From the NCBI GenBank assembly GCA_016710765.1, contig JADJUJ010000004.1, positions 422,074 through 486,073 of the forward strand: a DNA stretch of 64,000 nucleotides. Reading direction: 5' to 3'. This document shows positions 36,999 through 45,619 of this stretch, piece after piece. The notes under the pieces were generated by a model. That model worked only from the letters and a program-made list of their open reading frames with translations. It ran no database searches and was not told the DNA's origin. Numbering within the stretch: the stretch's first letter is position 1; each line of letters starts with the position of its first letter. The DNA comes from Lewinellaceae bacterium (GTDB lineage Bacteria > Bacteroidota > Bacteroidia > Chitinophagales > Saprospiraceae). The position numbers were made by a program, and so were the translations under genes.

Positions 36999-38091
36999 AT
37001 GTTGCGCATTATTATTGCTTTTATCCTACTGATGCACGGTTTGATTCACCTGATGGGGTTTGCCAAAGCATATGGGTACGCAGCGTTGAGCCAACTTACC
37101 CAACCGATTGCGAAACCAGCCGGATTGCTTTGGTTGCTCACAACGCTGTTGCTTTCTGTTGCCGCGTTGTTGATGTGGCAGCAACATCCCTATTGGTGGG
37201 TTCTGGCCTTTCCCGGAATCCTGTTTTCCCAAATACTTATTATTAGCCACTGGACTGACGCCCGCTTTGGTACAGTAGCCAACATTATAGGCCTCCTTTT
37301 TGCCCTGACAGCAGCCGGTACCTGGCAGTTCGATCAAATGGTAGCACAGGAAAAAACTACCCTGCTGGAACATATCAACAAGGATACGCAGTACCTGCTC
37401 CCTGAGCGCGTAGCCAGTTTACCACCCATAGTGCAACAGTGGCTGCAGACCAGTGCTGCTGTAGGGCAGCCCATACCCAATAGTGTGTACCTGGAGCAGG
37501 AGGGAGAAATGCGCCCCAAACCCAATGGGAAATAAATACCCTTCCGGGCCAGCCAGTATTTCAATACCCGGGAACCCGCTTTTCTCTGGCAAACCAATAT
37601 TCCACTCGGACCAGGCTTATCGCTCAAAGGAAGTGATTTGTACACCAACGGTCACGGCCATATGCTGATCAAAATGAACGCCCTGTTGCCCGTTGCCGAC
37701 ACCAAAACACCGGAAACCGACCAGGGATCCATGATTCGGTTTTTGGGTGAACTGTGCTGGTTTCCCGCCGCCGCTGTTTCTGATTACCTGCAATGGGAAC
37801 AAACCGATTCGCTGAGCGCCCGGGCTACCATCCGTTATGCTGGGCTTACCGGAACCGGGAATTTCCACTTTTCTCCAACAGGCGGCTGTTGCGCTTTGAT
37901 GCCACGCGGTATTACGATCGCAAAGGCGGCGCCACCCTGGAGGCCTGGGAAGTGCGCAATACCGCCTGGAAAACATTCAAGGCGTACGGGTACCCGTAGA
38001 AAGTGAAGTGTGCTGGAAACTGCCTGAAGGTGACTACACCTGGTTGAAACTGAAAATTACCACACTGCGTTACAACGATGTCGTGCATTGA
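36999..38091 (+). pseudogene. DUF6544-like membrane protein, one in-frame stop and two frameshifts
   Basis: Starts MLRIIIAFILLMHGLIHLMG with four membrane helices to about residue 110. LPPIVQQWLQTSAAVGQPIP and VYLEQEGEMRPKPNGK then reach a TAA at 37533. Directly in the same frame IPFRASQYFNTREPAFLWQ continues, so the TAA stands where a Trp or Lys is expected. The frame changes at about 37870 (RLLRFDATRYYDRKGGATLE) and again at about 37985 (VRVPVESEVCWKLPEGDYT) before the TGA at 38089. The function of the family is unknown. Three lesions in one gene make real decay more likely than elsewhere. Confidence 0.65.
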
Positions 38092-38118
38092 ACCAGCCTT
38101 TCGATGTACCTTTGTCCT

Positions 38119-39463
38119 ATGAAACCGACTTTTGCCGATCTTAAGCTCAATACACCGCTGCTGGATGCCCTCTACGACTTAGGGCTGACAGAGCCCACGC
38201 CCATCCAGATGGAGGCCTTTTCGCCCATCCTATCGGGGCGGGATGTATTGGGTATTGCCCAAACCGGTACCGGCAAAACATTTGCCTACCTGATGCCCAT
38301 TTTGCGGAACCTGAAATTTTCCAAACAAAAAAATCCCAGAGTGCTCATCATTGTACCCACGCGGGAACTGGTGGTACAGGTGGTTTCCGAAGCGCAAAAA
38401 CTAAGCAAATACACGAACATCCGCATTGGCGGGGTTTATGGCGGCACCAACATCAATACCCAGAAGCAAGTGGTGGCAGAAGGGCTCGACATTCTGGTGG
38501 GTACCCCCGGCCGGATTATGGACCTTTCCCTCACCCGCGTACTGATCATGTCATCGATACGGCAATTGGTCATCGATGAGGTAGACGAAATGCTCAACCT
38601 TGGCTTTCGAGCCCAGCTCACCACCATTTTCGACAGCCTGCCGCGCCGCCGGCAGAACCTCATGTTTTCCGCCACCATGACGGATGAGGTGGATGTAGTT
38701 ATTGACACCTTTTTTAACCTGCCCATCACCATTGAAGTGACGAGAGTAGGTACGCCGCTGGATCAGATCCACCAAACCGCCTATCCGGTCGCCAATTTTT
38801 TTACCAAGCTCAATCTCCTCGAGCACTTGCTGGCTACCGACAAAAGCATGCAAAAAGTGCTCATTTTTGGTGCGACCAAGCGTATGGCTGACCGCATTCA
38901 CGAACGACTGGAAGCCCGCTTCCCCGGCAAATTCAGCCCCGTACACTCCAATAAATCCCAGAATTACCGCCTTTTTGCCGTACACAAGTTCCAAACCGGC
39001 GAAGTACGCGGATTGGTAACCACCGATCTGCTCGCCCGCGGTCTCGACGTGACAGACGTCACCCACGTTATCAATGTGGACACCCCCCACAGAACCCGAG
39101 TCCTACATTCACCGCATCGGCCGAACGGGCCGGGCCGACGCAGAAGGCTCCTCCATCACCTTCATTACCCCCGAGGAAAAACCCCTGCAGGAGGCCATCG
39201 AAGCCCTGATGAACAAACCGATTCCCATGCTGCCGTTCCCGGAGGAAGGGGAAGTGTCAGAACACCTGACCATAGAGGAGCAGGGTACCATCAAAGGTGA
39301 TAAGAATTACCTGCCGGAAGCGACGCTCAAGTACTCACAGGGAGCTTTTCATGAAAAAGCGGAAAAAAATAAAAAAGTCAACCGCGGCAACAAAACCATT
39401 AACCTGAAAAAGAAAAAGCACAAAAGGCCGCTGACACGGGGAATGAAAGTGAAGAAAAAATAG
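38119..39463 (+). CDS. DEAD-box ATP-dependent RNA helicase (one frameshift)
   Basis: Starts MKPTFADLKLNTPLLDAL (Q motif PTPIQMEAF follows). Motifs: AQTGTGKTFAY (I), VPTRELVVQV (Ia), GTPGRIMDL (Ib), IDEVDEML (II, DEVD rather than DEAD), SATM (III), LLARGLDVTDV (V), HRIGRTGRAD (VI). The break is in a run of six C at about 39082, between INVDTP and TEPESYIHRIG. The C-terminus is Lys-rich (NLKKKKHKRPLTRGMKVKKK). Cytoplasmic RNA remodelling, probably in ribosome assembly or decay. Confidence 0.88.
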
Positions 39464-39523
39464 TGCTTAAATGTTTCCGTAACTGCGTCAATGCAATTTT
39501 TCAACCAACTACAATTGCGAACC

Positions 39524-39909
39524 ATGAAAAAGTACTCCTGCTCCTTTTCCTGCTCAGCCTGACGGCTCCTGCCTTTGCCGACCAGCTCGCCTGGCTCACC
39601 AAAGCCCAGGCCGACAAAACCCAGCAGTGGCTGAATAAAAATTCATTAAAAAAGGTTGTACTATGGTGCGCCTGTTGCGATAGCGATGCCAAAACGAAAG
39701 GTACCGTTCAAAAATATGAAATCAGGCAAGTAGATGGTTATCCGGAGTATTATGAGTTAGTACTGACGATTCGAAATGAAGCAGGAGGCATCGAGGTCAT
39801 GCCGGTTGACCTGGCCTATGTACACATAAAAAAAGGCAAAAAAGCGCGTTGTCTGGGAAAGGTTATCGGATTAGAATGCGACCCCTGTACCAAGCCCTTC
39901 CCCTGGTAA
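39524..39909 (+). CDS. Small secreted cysteine-containing protein, unknown
   Basis: About 128 residues. ATG 39524 is followed by five A. One more A would give MKKVLLLLFLLSLTAPAFA, a perfect signal peptide running into the open frame DQLAWLTKAQADKTQQWL. As given, the ATG is one base out of frame, so a missing A in the homopolymer is likely. The mature protein has VVLWCACCDSD and ECDPCTKPFPW, six cysteines that may form disulfides or bind metal. I do not recognise a family. Confidence 0.6.
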
Positions 39910-39947
39910 GGCCAGCAACATCTATCCTGAATATTAATGTAAGCGTC

Positions 39948-39992
39948 GGGGGTGTCATTACTGGAAAACATTCTACCAGTAATGACACCCCC
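39948..39992. terminator. Perfect 17-bp hairpin with T-run
   Basis: GGGGGTGTCATTACTGG (39948-39964) and its exact complement (39976-39992) flank an 11-nt loop and are followed within 4 nt by TTTTTT. It is probably the terminator of the preceding gene. A third copy of the arm stands at 40204-40220. Confidence 0.75.
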
Positions 39993-40014
39993 GGTGTTTT
40001 TTAGCATCCCTCAT

Positions 40015-40180
40015 GCTATAATATGCCAGCCCTTCGGGCTTTAACCATTGGAGCACAGGATTTGGGTTTACCATGAGCAGCACTTTTTTTACCGTATTAC
40101 CGATCCAACAGAAGCGGGAACAAAACCCATTGTTGCATTCCCCTCCATGAGTAAAACCCGAAGGGCTGGCATACTATAGC
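40015..40180. mobile_element. 166-bp MITE-like element with 30-bp inverted ends
   Basis: GCTATAATATGCCAGCCCTT at the left pairs with AAGGGCTGGCATACTATAGC at the right, extending inward to about 30 bp with two or three mismatches. The interior has no gene. It is inserted between the hairpin at 39948 and a third copy of the hairpin arm at 40204. No matching transposase is in the window. Confidence 0.6.
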
Positions 40181-40314
40181 AAAATAACATCGCATTTATC
40201 CTTGGGGGTGTCATTACTGGCGAAATCCTTCAATTGCACTAACAACCTTTCTCCCCCTTTCCCGTTTTATGCTAAAGGAAATTCACCTTGTTTACGTCAT
40301 CAATCCACCCAATC

Positions 40315-40491
40315 ATGTTTTCTTTTTTCAAAAAAGACCCGCTCGCCAAACTTCAAAAACAATACGATCAGCTCCTGCTGGAAGCCCGCGATTTGCAACG
40401 CGGCGGTGACATTAAGGGCTTTTCAAAAAAAATGGCAGAGGCTGAGGCCGTAGCCGTCGAAATTGAACAACTGAGCAAGTCCGGCGCCTGA
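40315..40491 (+). CDS. DUF6435 (Lacal_2735-like) small protein
   Basis: 58 residues from ATG 40315: MFSFFKKDPLAKLQKQYDQL, then LLEARDLQRGGDIKGFSKK and AEAEAVAVEIEQL. This is a short charged helical hairpin typical of Bacteroidota. The role is unknown. An upstream in-frame ATG (40288) adds nine unmatched residues. Its TGA directly abuts the stop of the convergent barrel gene. Confidence 0.8.
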   Translation: MFSFFKKDPLAKLQKQYDQLLLEARDLQRGGDIKGFSKKMAEAEAVAVEIEQLSKSGA

Positions 40492-41181
40492 TCATTTGCG
40501 CACTGCCACTGGCCGGAACAGGTAGGTTACACCTATACTGGCAGTTTCTGTCGTCAGGCGATAACCAGTCATATCCGGATCACGCAAATCCTTTGGAATG
40601 AGATTCGTGAACCCGCGGCTGTAATTAAGCGTGAAACGCAAGCCCATATTGGTTTCAAATCCAAAATCTATACTTGCGCCGGCATCAATAGGACTGAAAT
40701 CGTCACTCACCTTCGTGCCAAACTCAATGGACTGATGGATGTCGTCAATAGGGATAGCATCGTTCTTCGGTGTAAATTGTGCCCGATGCTTTCCCCCAAC
40801 CCCAAAGGCAACGTAGGGCCCGAGAGCGCCATAAACACCCTTTCCGTGAAGCGCCAGCTGTACCGGAACGTTGACATAATAGGGGCGGGCGCTCATGCTT
40901 ACCTCGTATCCTAAAATATCTTCGTTAAAGCGAAAACCGCGCCCTTGCAACTCCACTCCCGCATTGATGGCCAGTACTTGGCTGAGATCGAACTGTGCCA
41001 ACCCACCCACATGGAAGGCTACGATCGGATGTAATGTTGGTTCATTGGGAAGTTGTTCGTGGTACTGCACATTGGCTACATTCATTCCTGCCTTAACGCC
41101 CAAGGAAAATTGGCCATAAGCGGTAGGTAGTATGAACAAAACGCCAAATACCATAAGACTGATTTTTATTAAAGTTTTCAT
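40492..41181 (-). CDS. Outer-membrane beta-barrel protein (PorT-like)
   Basis: 229 residues with a signal peptide ending at AYGQ and then FSLGVKAGMNVANVQYHEQ, the first strand of the small 8-stranded outer-membrane barrels of Bacteroidota. Alternating strands follow (ALHGKGVYGALGPYVAFGV, GASIDFGFETNMGLRFTLN), and the last strand TASIGVTYLFRPVAVRK is near the C-terminus. No specific substrate can be given. Confidence 0.78.
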   Translation of the reverse strand: MKTLIKISLMVFGVLFILPTAYGQFSLGVKAGMNVANVQYHEQLPNEPTLHPIVAFHVGGLAQFDLSQVLAINAGVELQGRGFRFNEDILGYEVSMSARPYYVNVPVQLALHGKGVYGALGPYVAFGVGGKHRAQFTPKNDAIPIDDIHQSIEFGTKVSDDFSPIDAGASIDFGFETNMGLRFTLNYSRGFTNLIPKDLRDPDMTGYRLTTETASIGVTYLFRPVAVRK

Positions 41182-41343
41182 GTCTAAGGATTTTTAAGTG
41201 ATATTGAGCAAACAAAGCTTCACGGCAGCTCACCTCAATGCAAATGACCTCCGACAGCCCCCCTGCTGTTTCATGCTGTCGGCACTGCTAACGTCAGCAA
41301 CAACTGCCAATAACCTTCATCACTATTATTGCTAATTTGCAGC

Positions 41344-42510
41344 ATGATTCGCAGCAAAAAGAACAGTCCTGTTATGAAAGGCACTGTGGCGCTCGTCCAC
41401 AGTGGAAGCGAGTTTTTCACAACCGCCCATGACCTGATTGACAAGGCAGCGTTTGAACTCCATCTGCACACCTATATTTTGGATGACGACGCTACGGGTA
41501 TAAAGATCATTCGGGCGATGTGCAGGGCAGCTGCCCGGGGGGTGAAGGTGTTTATATTGGTCGACGGATTTGCGTCCGCGGATTTATCAGCAGCCAGCAT
41601 CAGTTTTCTCCACGAAGCGGGCGTGCATTTCCGATTTTTTGAACCCCTGGCGAGGTCCAACCACTACTTTCTGGGCAGAAGGCTGCACCGAAAGGTACTG
41701 GTGGCCGATGGTACACTGGCCCTGGTGGGCGGCATTAACATCAGCGATCGTTACAATGATACTGCGCTGGGACCCGCCTGGAAGGACTACGCTGTTTGCC
41801 TGCAAGGGCCGTCTGCGAAAATACTACAGGACCTTTGCCGTCGCAGCTGGGCAAACAAACACCGCTTTATGGCCTATACCCCTCCTGCAGCCGAATTCCC
41901 TGTTTTTCTGCAGCCCATTTTTTCCAACGAACTGGTCAGAATACGTCAGAACGACTGGCTTTTGAAAAAGCGCGACATCTCCGCCTCCTATGCAACCTTG
42001 CTGTCGAGCGCTGAGCAGCACGTGACCATCATGTGCAGTTATTTCCTGCCCGGTTTTTTCATCCGTAACAGGTTGGAACGCGCGGCACGCCGCGGCGTCA
42101 AAATCCGCTTAATCTTAACCCAACGGTCCGATGTACCCATTTTTAAATATGCCGAGCGTTACCTCTACGGTTGGTTGCTTCATCGGGGAATTGAAATTTA
42201 CGAATATGAAAAATCGGTGGTACATGCCAAGGTTGGCGTTGCCGATGGCCGATGGGCCACCGTGGGATCCTACAACATCAACGACCTGAGTGCTTTTGCC
42301 AGCATCGAACTGAATGTCGATGTGGTATCTCCAGATTTCGCGGCCCAACTGGAAAGCGAACTCAATCAAAATATCCAAAACGACTCCAAAGCCATTACCC
42401 TGGAAAACTACAGCAAAAAACGGCGCTTTTACAGCACCTTCATCAACTGGAGCGCCTACCAGCTGATGCGACTCTCCTTTGCGCTGGCTGGATTTCAAAT
42501 TAAGGTTTGA
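41344..42510 (+). CDS. Phospholipase D-type cardiolipin synthase
   Basis: 388 residues from MIRSKKNSPVMKGTVALV (ATG 41344; a TTG 15 nt upstream is less likely). Two HKD motifs are intact: HRKVLVADGTLALVGGINIS (about 115) and HAKVGVADGRWATVGSYNIN (about 295). There is no N-terminal membrane domain, as in ClsB-type enzymes. It likely transfers a phosphatidyl group to phosphatidylglycerol or another alcohol at the membrane. Confidence 0.85.
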   Translation: MIRSKKNSPVMKGTVALVHSGSEFFTTAHDLIDKAAFELHLHTYILDDDATGIKIIRAMCRAAARGVKVFILVDGFASADLSAASISFLHEAGVHFRFFEPLARSNHYFLGRRLHRKVLVADGTLALVGGINISDRYNDTALGPAWKDYAVCLQGPSAKILQDLCRRSWANKHRFMAYTPPAAEFPVFLQPIFSNELVRIRQNDWLLKKRDISASYATLLSSAEQHVTIMCSYFLPGFFIRNRLERAARRGVKIRLILTQRSDVPIFKYAERYLYGWLLHRGIEIYEYEKSVVHAKVGVADGRWATVGSYNINDLSAFASIELNVDVVSPDFAAQLESELNQNIQNDSKAITLENYSKKRRFYSTFINWSAYQLMRLSFALAGFQIKV

Positions 42511-42809
42511 ACGGAACCCAAGCCTCTCGGAAAAAAGGTGCTGCCATATTTGCATTTTTAAAGTTATTTTTTATATTTGTTGTGGTTTATGCCTTGAAAA
42601 TTCGTGAACCCCAGCCACCTGAAAACTACCTACCTGTCGGATTTTCAAACACCGATTTTGTAGCATCAATTGCTACGGCTACAACATAATGTAGCCCTTG
42701 AGATTTCTTCCCTGCACGTTGCTCTGTTGCATAGTGGTTCCATTTTCAGCACTCAGCTGGAAAGGGCTGGAATGGTTCATGTCATTTTCTCACCTTTCAT
42801 TTTTACCTT
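42511..42809. other. Non-coding spacer
   Basis: A 60-codon ORF (42507-42689) overlaps the end of the synthase gene and has no recognisable features. I see no RNA gene or repeat here. Confidence 0.4.
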
Positions 42810-43493
42810 ATGGAAGATAGATATTTCAACAACGGATGGTTTGGAAAGCACCCTGCTATTTACGATCTGGGTGGATTATTGATCAAGCCGTTGCGCCGCC
42901 GCGCTGCCCGAATTCTGGGCAACAAACCACTTAACGTCCTCGACATCGCTACTGGCACTGGTGAACAAGCTTTAGCCACTGCACTTGCCGGGCACAGGGT
43001 CACCGGGATCGACCTCGATCCTAAAATGCTGGAGCGCGCCGCTAAAAAGGTAAAACCCGACTTAGCCCTCACTTTCATGCAAGCCGATGGAAGTGCATTG
43101 CCTTTTGACGATAACCAATTTCAGGCAGTAACCATCTCTTTCGCCATGCACGACATGCCTTTCGACATTGGCGTTGAAGTGCTCCGGGAAGCCCGGCGGG
43201 TACTTCGCCCCGATGGCTTTTTGCTGATCATCGATGCCAACGAAAAAGGAGCCAACTTTGGCGCTGATCTGTATCACCTGATCGCATCACTGTATGAGTC
43301 GGAAAACTATGCTCCATTTGTCAAAAGAAGTCTCGGTATGTATTTTGAAGCGGCAGGCTTTGGGTTCCGCCAGCAGGAAACCTTCCTCGGCGCCGTTCGT
43401 TTCGTTGTAGCCGATCCGGTTGCCATTGCGCACGAATTCTTACCCGCCAGGAAAATTGATTTGGACCTACCGGTATTAGCGTTTGACTTCTGA
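42810..43493 (+). CDS. UbiE/COQ5-like SAM methyltransferase
   Basis: 227 residues. Motif I is LNVLDIATGTGEQALATAL (about 39-57), post-motif I is RVTGIDLDPKMLERA, then DNQFQAVTISFAMHDMPF and RVLRPDGFLLIIDAN. It resembles menaquinone/ubiquinone C-methyltransferases in layout, but the substrate cannot be settled from sequence. Monocistronic. Confidence 0.78.
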   Translation: MEDRYFNNGWFGKHPAIYDLGGLLIKPLRRRAARILGNKPLNVLDIATGTGEQALATALAGHRVTGIDLDPKMLERAAKKVKPDLALTFMQADGSALPFDDNQFQAVTISFAMHDMPFDIGVEVLREARRVLRPDGFLLIIDANEKGANFGADLYHLIASLYESENYAPFVKRSLGMYFEAAGFGFRQQETFLGAVRFVVADPVAIAHEFLPARKIDLDLPVLAFDF

Positions 43494-43533
43494 GCATTCG
43501 GTAATTAGTCCAGCAAACCCCATAAGCTTCATC

Positions 43534-43564
43534 TTGTTATACGGGCGCATCGCGCCCAACTTTG
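43534..43564 (+). promoter_or_regulatory. Candidate promoter of the DUF302 gene
   Basis: TTG at 43534 and CAACTTTG at 43557-43564, 20 nt apart, fit the Bacteroidota consensus with one mismatch. The start codon is 36 nt downstream. Confidence 0.5.
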
Positions 43565-43600
43565 CAGGGAGTTTAACACATCCCTTCAAATACAAATATT

Positions 43601-43990
43601 ATGTCCTATTTCCACAGTAAAATACTGCCCAACACCAGCTTCGAAACCGCCCTGGAGAAAACCACGGCTGCCCTTCAAACCGAAGGTTTCGGCGTATTGA
43701 CCAACATAGACATTCAGGCTACGCTGAAAAAGAAAATTGATGCCGATTTTAAACGGTACCATATCCTCGGCGCCTGCAACCCGCAATTCGCCCACAACGC
43801 ATTGTTGGCCGAAGACAAAATTGGACTGTTTTTGCCCTGCAACTTTGTCGTGGAAGAACATGCCGATGGTAGCGTTGAAGTATCGGTCGTTGACCCAGTT
43901 GCCTCTATGATGGCGGTGAAAAACCCCGCCCTGGAGCCACTGGCTATGGAAGTGAAGGCAAAACTGGAAAAGGTAATGAGCAGGATTTAA
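43601..43990 (+). CDS. DUF302 family protein
   Basis: 129 residues. SFETALEKTTAALQTEGFGVLTNIDIQATLKKKI (read as SFETALEKTTAALQTEGFG and VLTNIDIQATLKKKI), ILGACNPQFAHNALLAED and LLPCNFVVEEHADGSVEVS are the conserved DUF302 blocks. The family is small and soluble, with a proposed role in metal or redox stress that is not proved. The gene ends just before an IS-bearing region. Confidence 0.85.
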   Translation: MSYFHSKILPNTSFETALEKTTAALQTEGFGVLTNIDIQATLKKKIDADFKRYHILGACNPQFAHNALLAEDKIGLFLPCNFVVEEHADGSVEVSVVDPVASMMAVKNPALEPLAMEVKAKLEKVMSRI

Positions 43991-44113
43991 GTTGACCTTT
44001 TCGATGGTGCTGGTGTAACACACTACTGGACATTTTTTAAAATGCACCCCTTATGTGCCTCATGTGGCATATCTCATGTGCCTTTATGTGGTTAATTTAA
44101 AAATGTCCATTAG

Positions 44114-44268
44114 TACACTGTAAACTAAGTTTCGTTTGATTTTGGCTGAATCTTTTGGCGCCATCCATCGTCTGTTTTCTCAGCAAGAGCGCTGCTATTC
44201 CTTCAAAAACAGGCTTCACCGCCCACAAAATCCTCTACCAAATCTCAACAAACTTAATTTACAGTGTA
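44114..44268. mobile_element. 155-bp MITE sharing ends with the adjacent IS630 element
   Basis: The left end TACACTGTAAACTAAGTTTC and right end AAACTTAATTTACAGTGTA are nearly identical to the ends of the IS at 44274-45465. ATTAG precedes it, separates it from the IS, and follows the IS. There is no coding capacity. Confidence 0.8.
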
Positions 44269-44284
44269 ATTAGTACACTGTAAA

Positions 44285-44983
44285 CTAAGTTTCTTTGTAT
44301 ATCATGTTTTCTGAGTTGACCTTTGAATAATGCCGGTTCAATTTTTTTCTGGCATCTGTGATGGAAAATTGCCAACTCACTTTAATCCGTTTCTCTTGAC
44401 GTTCTTTGACACATGCGAGGACTTGTTTTTCTACTAGTTCTTTTGCCGCAATGCGTTTATTGAGGCAGGCCCGTGCAATGGCAGAAAACTCAATTTCAAC
44501 GGCATTGAGCCAGGATGCTTTTTTTGGGGTGTAATGAAACTCAAATTTGTGCGATAATTCGTAAGCCGTTTGGGCATTAAAATGTTCGTAAAAAGAACTG
44601 CAATTATGGGTGTTCAAATTATCTTGGATGAGCCTGATTTTCTTTGCTTTAGGAAACTGCTTGCTTAGCAGTTGCATGAACTCAGCGTATTCTATTTTTC
44701 GACGCTGATCATAAACCAGAGCAAATCGCTTTGCGCTCAGCGGCTCGATCGCTAAAAGCAAACAGCAACAGCCATTTTTTTCATATTCATAATGTTGCTT
44801 ACGAATCTGCCCAGGTTTAAGTTCAAGGCCTTCAATCACGTCGCCGAGAAGAAAACAGGGTCTTTCATCGAAACAAACCACCGGATAGCGTTCATCATAA
44901 GGCAGCCGGTAAAGCCGCAGAATATTCTCCATCGCAGCCAGAAAGGCAGCATTAATCACCCCAATACACCAAGTCTTTACTAA
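44285..44983 (-). CDS. IS630 transposase, DDE part (orfB)
   Basis: The frame is open from just after the orfA slip region (KIKPHLVKTWCIGVINAAF; first internal Met at 44959). DDE_3 catalytic domain: VVCFDERPCFLL (first Asp), IRLIQDNLNTHN (second Asp) and PKKASWLNAVEIEFSAIAR with the final Glu. It would be expressed as a fusion with orfA by frameshifting or be separated by an indel error. Confidence 0.85.
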   Translation of the reverse strand, partial: LVKTWCIGVINAAFLAAMENILRLYRLPYDERYPVVCFDERPCFLLGDVIEGLELKPGQIRKQHYEYEKNGCCCLLLAIEPLSAKRFALVYDQRRKIEYAEFMQLLSKQFPKAKKIRLIQDNLNTHNCSSFYEHFNAQTAYELSHKFEFHYTPKKASWLNAVEIEFSAIARACLNKRIAAKELVEKQVLACVKERQEKRIKVSWQFSITDARKKLNRHYSKVNSENMIYKET

Positions 44984-45444
44984 GTGCGGTTTAATTTTCT
45001 TTTTTTTAAAATCTTATTCACCTCAGTATGTGAAATACTATCACAGTAGCCTAATTCAATAACTTTATCTGCTAAAAGCCTTAAACTCCATTGACTGTAA
45101 CCCTCGGGAGGCGCTTCACAAGCCAATAGCGTAATTTGATCCTTTTGCTCTGCCTGGATTTTTATCGGCCGGCCTGGTCGCACTTCATCATACAAGCAGT
45201 TTAATCCACTTGACTTATACTTCTGGGCCAGTTTGCCAAGGCTTACTTTGGACAAGCGCGAAAGAGGAACAACTGCTTCATAAGTCTGGCCCTTATCCAG
45301 TTCTAATAAAGCCGTGATCCGTTTGTAAGTCCTCGATTTCAATGAACCTTTGAAAACCATTTCTTGTAAAACTTCGCGGTCTTCATCCGCTAAACTAACG
45401 TGTGACTTTTTCATCAGGAGAATTTTATTCTCCGCAATATACAA
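44980..45444 (-). CDS. IS630 transposase, helix-turn-helix part (orfA)
   Basis: 154 residues, with a homeodomain-like HTH: SRLSKVSLGKLAQKYKSSG and YDEVRPGRPIKIQ, then YSQWSLRLLADKVIELGY. It ends in an A-rich stretch reading TTA AAA AAA AGA, containing the slippery heptamer A_AAA_AAA. A -1 shift there enters the DDE frame exactly (KIKPHLVKTW). Confidence 0.8.
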   Translation of the reverse strand: MYIAENKILLMKKSHVSLADEDREVLQEMVFKGSLKSRTYKRITALLELDKGQTYEAVVPLSRLSKVSLGKLAQKYKSSGLNCLYDEVRPGRPIKIQAEQKDQITLLACEAPPEGYSQWSLRLLADKVIELGYCDSISHTEVNKILKKRKLNRT

Positions 45445-45619
45445 AGAAACTTAATTTACAGTGTAATTAGTATGCTGGTGTAAATACCTGCACCATCGAA
45501 AAAAAATCCTGTTTCACCCCCCCGCCCCCTGATTCATATCACCCACCACCACAACCCCCCTCAGCGCATCTTCAGCCCTGGGTTGACCAACTTTGTACAG
45601 TCACCCAAAACAGCTGATC

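Larger units (their letters stand above)
44274..45465 (-). mobile_element. IS630-family insertion sequence, 1192 bp
   Basis: About 27-bp terminal inverted repeats (TACACTGTAAACTAAGTTTC... / ...AAACTTAATTTACAGTGTA) flank two overlapping transposase frames on the minus strand. TA at both ends fits IS630 targeting, while ATTAG repeats flank it on both sides. Confidence 0.85.
43998..45502. repeat. Palindrome arms separated by mobile elements
   Basis: TTTTCGATGGTGC at 43998-44010 is exactly complementary to GCACCATCGAAAA at 45490-45502. TGCTGGTGTAA is directly repeated at 44009 and 45474. A hairpin or older element appears to have been split by the MITE and the IS element. Confidence 0.45.

Noticed and set aside
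42507..42689. 60-codon ORF with a hydrophobic stretch
   Set aside because: It overlaps the synthase stop, lacks family similarity and has no promoter-like element at a suitable distance.
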